NCBI GenBank assembly: GCA_946410555.1
Contig: CAMKAT010000001.1
Location: forward strand, 111,108-162,385
Source of the DNA: an uncultured Caryophanales bacterium
GTDB taxonomy: Bacteria > Bacillota_I > Bacilli_A > RF39 > UBA660
Direction: 5' to 3'
DNA: 51,278 nt
Shown: positions 48,078-51,278 of the stretch, piece after piece
How the letters are laid out: the number at the start of each line of letters is the position of its first letter
Numbering within the stretch: the first letter of the stretch is position 1
The notes under the pieces: generated by a model
The model's database searches: none
What the model saw: only the letters and a program-made list of their open reading frames with translations
Told to the model about the DNA's origin: nothing
Position numbers and translations under genes: made by a program

Positions 48078-49253
48078 ATGAAAATTATGTCAGTAAACTG
48101 TGGTAGTAGTTCATTAAAATTTTCTATTTTTGAAATGGATAATAAAGAACTTATTGCATCAGGTTATTTTGAAAAAGTAACTATCCCAGGTAGTTTCTTT
48201 AATATTAAATTCAACGGAGAAAAGATTCATGAAGATATCGATATGATGAACCATACTGAAGCTGTTGAAATTATGCTTGATAGAATTGTTAAGCTTGGTA
48301 TTGTTAAAGATTTAAAAGAAATCGAAGCTGTTGGACATAGAGTAGTTCATGGTGGAGATAAATATAATAAATCAGTAATTATCACTGATGAAGTAATTGA
48401 AGACATTGTTAAATTTAGTGATTTAGCACCACTTCATAATCCTGCAAACTTACTTGGAATTAAAGCTATTAAAGAAGCTCTTCCAGATGTAGTTAATGTT
48501 GCAGTATTTGATACAGCATTCCATCAAACAATGGATCCTGAAGAATACATTTATCCAGTACCATACAATTGGTATGAAGATTTAATGATTAGAAAATATG
48601 GTTTCCATGGAACTTCTCATTGTTTCGTTTCTAAACAAATTGAAAGAATCCAAGGAACTAAAGATTACAAAGCAATTATTTGTCACTTAGGATCAGGTGG
48701 ATCTTTAAGTGCTATTAGAAATGGTGAATCAATTGATACATCAATGGGATTCACACCACTTCCAGGAATCATGATGGGAACTCGTTCTGGAGATATCGAT
48801 CCATCAATTATTTCATACGTTGCTAATAAAGAAAATTTATCAGTTGATGAAGTAGTTAATGTATTAAACAAACAATCAGGATTCTTAGGAGTATCTGGTA
48901 AATCATCTGACTTTAGAGATGTATGGGCTGGAGTTGAAGAAGGAGATGCTAGATGTAAACTAGCAGTTGATAAATATGTTAAGACTGTTGTAGATTACAT
49001 TGCTATGTATTATGTTGAACTTGGTGGAGTAGATGTAATTGCATTTACTGCAGGTTTAGGAGAAAACGCAATCCCAGTTAGAAAGATGATTTGTGAAAGA
49101 CTTGAATGCTTAGGAGTTAAATTAGATGAAGAAGCTAATAATACTCGTGGAGAAGAAATCAAGATTTCTACTAAAGATTCTAAGATTGATGTTTATGTAA
49201 TTCCTACTAATGAAGAATTAATGATCGCAGAAGATACATATAATTTAATTTAA
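48078..49253 (+). CDS. ackA: Acetate kinase (copy 2)
   Basis: A 391-residue acetate kinase paralogue: NCGSSSLKF, GHRVVHGGDKYNKS, DLAPLHNPANLLG, FDTAFHQTMD, KYGFHGTSH and MGFTPLPGIMMGTRSGDIDP are all present, so it is expected to be active. The two copies align through their length but are clearly diverged, so the duplication is not recent. It has its own promoter, and its stop lies 22 bp before nrnA. Ribosome site AGAGGAAT. Confidence 0.93.
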   Translation: MKIMSVNCGSSSLKFSIFEMDNKELIASGYFEKVTIPGSFFNIKFNGEKIHEDIDMMNHTEAVEIMLDRIVKLGIVKDLKEIEAVGHRVVHGGDKYNKSVIITDEVIEDIVKFSDLAPLHNPANLLGIKAIKEALPDVVNVAVFDTAFHQTMDPEEYIYPVPYNWYEDLMIRKYGFHGTSHCFVSKQIERIQGTKDYKAIICHLGSGGSLSAIRNGESIDTSMGFTPLPGIMMGTRSGDIDPSIISYVANKENLSVDEVVNVLNKQSGFLGVSGKSSDFRDVWAGVEEGDARCKLAVDKYVKTVVDYIAMYYVELGGVDVIAFTAGLGENAIPVRKMICERLECLGVKLDEEANNTRGEEIKISTKDSKIDVYVIPTNEELMIAEDTYNLI

Positions 49254-49275
49254 AGAATAGAAAGAGGTGTATATG

Positions 49276-50235
49276 ATGAATAATATACACAAACAAATAC
49301 TTAAAAAAATAAGAGAATTTAATACTATTGTAATTGCAAGACATATTGGACCAGATCCAGATGCAATTACTTCTGAAGTAGCTCTTAGGGATATTATTAA
49401 ACTTAATTTTCCTGAAAAGAAAGTTTATGCTATAGGTTCTGGAGTATCAAAGTTTAAATGCTTTGGTATTCTAGATAAAATACCTGAAGATGTTAACTTT
49501 AGTGATAGTCTATATATTATCTTAGATGTTCCAAGATTTGATAGGGTAGACGGACCTAAAAAAGAAGAATTTAAATATACTATAAAGATAGATCATCATC
49601 CATGTGAAAAAGGTATTACTGATATTGAACTTGTTGATGATACTGCAGCTTCTTGTACACAAATGATTACTGATTTTGTATTTGATACAAAATTAAAATT
49701 AAATAAAGAAATCGCAGAAACTTTATATGCTGGTATAATCGCAGATAGTGATAGATTCTTACTTTCTTATACAAGTCCAAAGACTTTATATCTAGCTGCT
49801 ATGTTAATGGAAAAATATAAGATAGATATAATGAAGACTTATAATAAACTTTATGAACGTCCAATGAAAGAAAGAAGATTTGAATCTTTCTTAATAACTA
49901 ATTTAAAAGTTACTCCAAATGGATTTGGATATATAAAGATTACTAATAGTTTAATTAAAGAGTTTGATGTAGATTCATCTACAGCCTCCAATATGATAAA
50001 TGATTTAAACTTCATTAAAGAACTTAAATGTTGGGCTTTCTCATCATTTGATGAAAATTCTAAAATATTTAAGATTAATATAAGAAGTAGAAATATTCCA
50101 ATTAATCAAGTTGCTGAAAAGTTTAATGGTGGTGGACACAAGTTTGCAAGTGGAGCACGCCTTAAAGATGAAGAAATGGTTGATGCATTATTCGATGCAC
50201 TTGATAAAGAATGTGAAAAATATAAGGATGAGTAA
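49276..50235 (+). CDS. nrnA: DHH-family nanoRNase/pAp phosphatase (NrnA)
   Basis: A 319-residue DHH/DHHA1 phosphoesterase that hydrolyses short RNAs and pAp. N-terminal DHH motifs: ARHIGPDPDAITSE, ILDVPRFDRVDG, KIDHHPCE and DDTAASC; C-terminal DHHA1 GGGHKFASGA near residue 290. The start is one of the two adjacent ATGs at 49273 and 49276, after AAAGAGGTG. It follows ackA copy 2 by 22 bp and ends at a terminator that is part of a duplicated segment. Confidence 0.93.
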   Translation: MNNIHKQILKKIREFNTIVIARHIGPDPDAITSEVALRDIIKLNFPEKKVYAIGSGVSKFKCFGILDKIPEDVNFSDSLYIILDVPRFDRVDGPKKEEFKYTIKIDHHPCEKGITDIELVDDTAASCTQMITDFVFDTKLKLNKEIAETLYAGIIADSDRFLLSYTSPKTLYLAAMLMEKYKIDIMKTYNKLYERPMKERRFESFLITNLKVTPNGFGYIKITNSLIKEFDVDSSTASNMINDLNFIKELKCWAFSSFDENSKIFKINIRSRNIPINQVAEKFNGGGHKFASGARLKDEEMVDALFDALDKECEKYKDE

Positions 50236-50251
50236 TACTCATCTTTTTTAT
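50227..50251 (+). terminator. Terminator after nrnA
   Basis: GATGAGT / ACTCATC with loop AAT, then TTTTTT. Part of this hairpin is duplicated at 51170. Confidence 0.88.
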
Positions 50252-50338
50252 TGAATTATTTATTAATGTTTTATAAAATATTGGTAGAGGAAGCATTATC
50301 TACATAATGCTATTCCTGTTATTAGGTTATAGCACTTA
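50230..50338 (+). repeat. Direct repeat copy 1 (109 bp)
   Basis: This 109-bp segment recurs at 51170-51278 with only five differences (about 95% identity), 940 bp away. It includes part of the nrnA terminator, a promoter and most of a small-RNA-like unit. Four of the five changes lie at 50317-50324, at the base of the first hairpin and in the linker after it. Confidence 0.95.
50251..50279 (+). promoter_or_regulatory. Promoter of small-RNA-like unit
   Basis: TTGAAT (50251-50256), 17-bp spacer, TAAAAT (50274-50279), pointing at a structured non-coding stretch. The sequence is perfectly conserved in the second copy (51191-51219). Confidence 0.65.
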
Positions 50339-50360
50339 GTATTTTACTAAGTGCTTTTTG
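50284..50360 (+). ncRNA. Putative small structured RNA (copy 1)
   Basis: From the predicted start near 50284 the RNA would form hairpin 1 (AGGAAGCATTAT / ATAATGC then TTCCT; 12 bp with a 2-base bulge, loop CTAC), a short linker, and hairpin 2 (AGCACTTAGT / ACTAAGTGCT with loop ATTTT) followed by TTTTTGTTT, an intrinsic terminator. It has no ORF of note. Promoter, two stems and terminator make a complete small RNA gene of about 75 bases. No known family recognised. Confidence 0.55.
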
Positions 50361-50379
50361 TTTATTAATCTAAAACCCT

Positions 50380-50409
50380 TGAAGGAGCTATTATCCTTCA
50401 TTTTTTTGT
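50380..50409 (+). terminator. Second hairpin-terminator in the intergenic region
   Basis: TGAAGGA / TCCTTCA, 7 bp with loop GCTATTA, followed by TTTTTTTG. It could end a second short transcript or be a leader attenuator; no clear promoter precedes it. Confidence 0.6.
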
Positions 50410-50527
50410 ATATAAAAGAAATTAGTGAATATAAAATAATTTAGGTGCTATTTTAGGTATTTTTTAAACATAATTAATTAAGATGAATTATGATATAATT
50501 GTTATAGTATGAATGGAGAAAAATAAT

Positions 50528-51073
50528 ATGGCAAGTTTTATGATACATTTAGCAGCAGCAAATGAGTATTTAAAGAATCACGATATTGATAATAAAGAAG
50601 ATTTTATACTAGGAGTTTTAGCAGTTGATTTAGCACAGGATAGAATAAAAAGTCATTATACTAAATATACTGACAAAACAGATCTATTAAAATTTTTATC
50701 TGGCAAAGTTTCTCTAGAAGATTATTTGCATGAAAATAACGTAGATACTGATTATGAAAAAGGCATATTCTTTCATTTAATTACAGATTACGAATTTTAT
50801 AATAATTTTCTTAGTAAAGAAAAAATTGAAAAACTTGATTATACTACATTTAAAGAATATATTTACCATGATTATGAATCTGTTAACAATCATGTCAAAA
50901 GCAAATATGGTGTTATACTACCTGAAAAAATAAAAAAATATGACATTTCAAATGGTGATGATAATTGCTATTTAATTGATAGAAATGAGTTGGATAATTT
51001 TATAACAAGTTTGGGATGGATTAGTTTAGATGATTACATGAATACAAAAATAGAAAGTAAGAATCTCATATGA
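50528..51073 (+). CDS. Zinc-dependent phospholipase C-like protein
   Basis: A 181-residue soluble protein with MIHLAAANEYLKNH at the N-terminus, FILGVLAVDLAQDRIKSHYT (about 28-47) and GIFFHLITDYEFYN (about 83-96). These His/Asp-rich helices recall the zinc-dependent phospholipase C/P1-nuclease-like proteins seen in Firmicutes genomes, with His, Asp and HxxxD ligands. No signal peptide, so an intracellular target is likely. ATG 50528 follows GGAG at 9 bases; ATG 50513 overlaps that site. Extended -10 TGATATAAT precedes it. It ends in TGA (rare here) and lies between two copies of a repeat, so it may have been inserted. Confidence 0.5.
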   Translation: MASFMIHLAAANEYLKNHDIDNKEDFILGVLAVDLAQDRIKSHYTKYTDKTDLLKFLSGKVSLEDYLHENNVDTDYEKGIFFHLITDYEFYNNFLSKEKIEKLDYTTFKEYIYHDYESVNNHVKSKYGVILPEKIKKYDISNGDDNCYLIDRNELDNFITSLGWISLDDYMNTKIESKNLI

Positions 51074-51169
51074 TACATGAAATGAAATTGTAACTTTATA
51101 CTAAAGAAAAACAAGACCAATATGGAGTTCTAGGCACTAGAATCGAATTACTACATAAAAAAGTAATAA
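51074..51169 (+). other. Intergenic stretch with an open frame lacking a start
   Basis: After the preceding TGA, a different frame is open from 51094 (LYTKEKQDQYGVLGTRI, then ELLHKK) into the repeat. It has no start codon or ribosome site, so it may be the 3' end of a lost gene or a frameshifted tail. No gene is called here. Confidence 0.25.
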
Positions 51170-51278
51170 GAGTAATACTCATCTTTTTTATTGAATTATT
51201 TATTAATGTTTTATAAAATATTAGTAGAGGAAGCATTATCTACATAATGCTATTCCCATTTTTTGGTTATAGCACTTA
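51170..51278 (+). repeat. Direct repeat copy 2 (109 bp, cut by window end)
   Basis: Matches 50230-50338 at an offset of 940 bp with five substitutions. The identity continues to the last base of the window, so the repeat is probably longer. It starts just at GAGTAATACTC, the truncated tail of the nrnA terminator. Confidence 0.95.
51224..51278 (+). ncRNA. Putative small structured RNA (copy 2, incomplete)
   Basis: The same promoter (51191-51219) and first hairpin as copy 1; one base-pair at the foot of the hairpin is lost. The terminator hairpin begins (AGCACTTA) and is cut by the window edge. Confidence 0.45.

Noticed and set aside
1..51278. CRISPR array, tRNA or rRNA genes, insertion sequences
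   Set aside because: No repeat-spacer array, cloverleaf-like gene, rRNA segment or transposase was found on either strand by eye.

Overview
The window is a 51 kb piece of chromosome from a very AT-rich, Gram-positive-type (Firmicutes/Bacilli) bacterium. Evidence for this is the strong AGGAGG-type ribosome sites, the infC-rpmI-rplT operon behind an RNA leader, sortase B, PolY/YolD, CdsA/RseP, ParE and NrnA. Trp is encoded by TGG and two genes end in TGA, so the standard bacterial code applies, unlike Mycoplasma or Spiroplasma. The best guess is an uncultured gut lineage of the Bacilli (RF39/Erysipelotrichia-like), but that placement is inference. Nearly all genes lie on the + strand; only the Ca2+/Na+ exchanger gene and mgtE with its leader ORF lie on the - strand. 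No tRNA, rRNA, CRISPR array, integrase or transposase was seen.

Layout. 1-4.0 kb: VanY-like carboxypeptidase (partial), exoA, a Tim44-like protein, a lipoprotein, a queuosine-precursor transporter and, on the - strand, a cation exchanger. 4.1-6.75 kb: a putative SOS operon (LexA-like box inside the promoter, Y-family polymerase, YolD-like protein, two unknown genes). 6.77-8.2 kb: mgtE preceded by a 26-codon upstream ORF that resembles an MgtL-type leader. 8.3-11.8 kb: envelope genes (a metalloprotease and sortase B sharing an almost identical promoter/start element, a Bax-inhibitor-like membrane protein, a lipoprotein, a 24-residue membrane microprotein). 11.8-17.1 kb: cmk-like kinase, ASCH protein, rpoZ, the IF3/L35/L20 operon, tdk and tmk. 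17.1-30.35 kb: a ten-gene type IV secretion-like locus with VirB6-, VirB3/PrgI-, VirB4-, VirB8- and VirD4-like parts and two cell-wall hydrolases, but no relaxase or integrase. 30.4-43.4 kb: TVP38-family protein, rmuC, ftsE-ftsX-envC-like, cdsA, rseP, parE, xseA-xseB (with a second SOS-type promoter) and an HPt/response-regulator pair. 43.4-51.3 kb: a phosphoesterase with a long coiled coil, thiI, two tandem acetate kinases, nrnA, and a duplicated small-RNA-like element flanking a phospholipase-C-like gene.

How they work together. Division and cell-wall remodelling are represented by FtsE/FtsX/EnvC, VanY, sortase B and the secretion-locus hydrolases. DNA repair is represented by ExoA, PolY, RmuC and ExoVII. 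Pyrimidine nucleotide supply comes from Cmk-like, Tdk and Tmk. Energy metabolism is represented by the two AckA copies. The points most worth following up are the mgtE leader ORF, the relaxase-less secretion locus sitting among housekeeping genes, the two LexA-type promoters, the duplicated small RNA, the L20-Rho_N fusion and the natural Asn in the ParE EGDS motif. All calls come from reading the sequence; no database search was run.
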